Shown piece by piece: positions 63,063 through 64,000 of a stretch of 64,000 nucleotides of DNA; the stretch's first letter is position 1; each line of letters opens with the position of its first letter. Origin of the DNA: Streptomyces termitum (GTDB lineage: Bacteria > Actinomycetota > Actinomycetes > Streptomycetales > Streptomycetaceae); the NCBI RefSeq assembly GCF_014650175.1, contig NZ_BMUL01000008.1, positions 1 to 64,000 of the forward strand. The letters run 5' to 3'. The position numbers and the translations under genes were made by a program. The notes under the pieces were generated by a model, which searched no databases, had not been told where the DNA came from, and saw nothing but the letters and a program-made list of their open reading frames with translations.

Positions 63063-63332
63063 ATGGCCGACACGGCCGGATCGCAGACCTTCGCCCTGGA
63101 GCGGCTCGTCCGCGACGTCGCCGGCGTGCTCTACGTCGAGCCCGGCGAGATCGACCCCGACGAGAGCCTGATCGACCAGGGCCTGGACTCGATCCGGCTG
63201 ATGTCGCTGGTCGAGACCTGGCGCGCCGACGGCGCCGAGACCGGTTTCGTCGAACTCGCCGAACACCCCACCCTCCGGGAGTGGGCCGCCCTCCTCGGGC
63301 GGCCGTCGGGAGCGCCCCGTGCGCGCGGCTGA
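63063..63332 (+). CDS. aryl/peptidyl carrier protein
   Basis: An 89-residue stand-alone carrier protein. The phosphopantetheine Ser is in DQGLDSIRLMSLVE at about residue 43. The following WRADGAETGFVELAEHPTLREW closely resembles the aryl carrier domain of EntB/DhbB-type proteins. It therefore probably carries 2,3-dihydroxybenzoate or salicylate for the NRPS. It overlaps the exporter gene by 14 nt. Confidence 0.85.
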   Translation: MADTAGSQTFALERLVRDVAGVLYVEPGEIDPDESLIDQGLDSIRLMSLVETWRADGAETGFVELAEHPTLREWAALLGRPSGAPRARG

Positions 63333-64000
63333 CCTCCTCGTCGACATCGGCCCGCTGCGGACCAGCCGCGACTTCCGGGCGGTCTTCCTCGCCCGGATCG
63401 TGTCCCTCTTCGGCCTCGGCATGGCCACCGTCGCCCTGTCCAAGCAGGTCTACGACCTGACGGGGACCACCTTCGGCGTCGCCGTCTCCGGCATGATCAT
63501 GAGCGTCACCGTGCTGGCGGGTTCCCTCTGGGGCGGCTGGGCCGCGGACCGCATGGACCGGCGGAAGCTGATCCTGTGGGCGCGCGCCTCCGCCGCCCTC
63601 GCCTTCGCCGGCCTGGCGGTCAACGCCTTCACGCCCGAGCCGAGCCTGTGGGCGGTCTACCTGTGCGTCGCGTGGGACGGACTCGCCACCGGGGTGAGCG
63701 TCACCGCCCTGATGGCCGTCGCCCCCACCCTGGTCCGCCCCGACCAACTCCCCGCCGCCGGCGCCCTGATCTCCCTCACCGGCGAGATCGGCTCGGTCGC
63801 CGCCCCCTTCCTCGGCGGCATCCTGCTCGCCCTCTCCGGCCCCGGACCGGTCTTCGCCCTCACCGCCGCCACCACCGCCGTCACCACCCTGCTCCTCCTC
63901 CGCCTCCGGCCGCTGCCGCCCGTCGGCGACGACGGGGACGAGGACGACACGGACGGCGACGGGGACAGGGACACGGGGTCGCCGCTCGCGGCCTTCCGGT
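63319..64000 (+). CDS. EntS-like MFS siderophore exporter (3' end beyond the window)
   Basis: GTG 63319 (GGGAG upstream, overlapping the carrier-protein gene) opens a frame that runs to the window edge (227 codons). The start VRAADLLVDIGPLRTSRDFR resembles the N-terminus of enterobactin exporter EntS, followed by about six membrane helices and the loop WGGWAADRMDRRKLI. An Asp/Gly-rich linker (GDDGDEDDTDGDGDRD) occupies the expected central cytoplasmic loop. It probably exports the siderophore. Confidence 0.88.
   Translation, partial: MRAADLLVDIGPLRTSRDFRAVFLARIVSLFGLGMATVALSKQVYDLTGTTFGVAVSGMIMSVTVLAGSLWGGWAADRMDRRKLILWARASAALAFAGLAVNAFTPEPSLWAVYLCVAWDGLATGVSVTALMAVAPTLVRPDQLPAAGALISLTGEIGSVAAPFLGGILLALSGPGPVFALTAATTAVTTLLLLRLRPLPPVGDDGDEDDTDGDGDRDTGSPLAAFR

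Noticed and set aside
62915..63073. N-terminal extension of the GNAT protein (starting in front of 62914)
   Set aside because: The extra residues LGKAYLTYYR are the translation of the iron box, so the start must be downstream.

Overview
The window is chromosomal DNA of a Streptomyces-type actinomycete. The DNA is very GC-rich, third codon positions are almost always G or C, and GTG starts and 1-4 bp stop/start overlaps are common. Content supports this: an ergothioneine cluster, methylmalonyl-CoA mutase with its MeaB chaperone, BldC-like small HTH proteins, DmdR/IdeR-type iron boxes and DasR-type operators. I saw no rRNA, tRNA, CRISPR array, transposase or phage gene. Large uninterrupted ORFs antisense to real genes are GC-bias artefacts and are left out.

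Layout. (1) 1-6380: right end of a small, unusual biosynthetic cluster. It holds a class-II aaRS-like amino acid:carrier-protein ligase homologue (cut by the window edge), a PhyH-type Fe(II)/2OG oxygenase, a DUF6271-type protein, a stand-alone condensation-domain protein and an MFS exporter. The divergent promoter region carries two DasR-like operators. (2) 6460-15559: recQ, a methyltransferase, mutA-mutB-meaB and two small proteins. (3) 15592-26231: a molybdenum/purine island with a flavin oxidase, a ModB-ModC fusion, ModA, a molybdopterin oxidoreductase, xanthine dehydrogenase (2Fe-2S/Mo fusion plus FAD subunit) and a PucR regulator. Two paralogous HTH-TOBE proteins sit in and beside it. (4) 26278-37803: housekeeping and accessory genes: deoxynucleoside kinase, pirin, TPR protein, a copper-type secreted trio, FAD oxidoreductase, thioredoxin, thiolase, an NfeD-like/flotillin pair and a PARG-like hydrolase whose 3' end runs into a 17-unit heptanucleotide repeat. 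(5) 38034-44130: egtABCD facing an OlsB/OlsA-like acyltransferase pair. (6) 44294-46644: an orphan sugar-binding lipoprotein with a DasR-like site, dodecin and a HAD phosphatase. (7) 46806-64000: an iron-regulated siderophore locus, continuing past the right edge.

The siderophore locus has at least six iron boxes. It includes a private argC-argJ-argB-argD set that stops at ornithine, an ornithine N-hydroxylase, an FeS/flavin siderophore-reductase-like protein fused to a degenerate methyltransferase domain, a complete FecCD-type uptake transporter, an AraC regulator, MbtH, an aryl-carrier protein and an EntS-like exporter. An aryl carrier beside an ornithine hydroxylase suggests an aryl-capped, ornithine-hydroxamate (mixed-ligand) siderophore; the NRPS genes must lie beyond 64000. 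The oddest protein here is a MarR-type regulator fused to a formyltransferase C-terminal-like domain.
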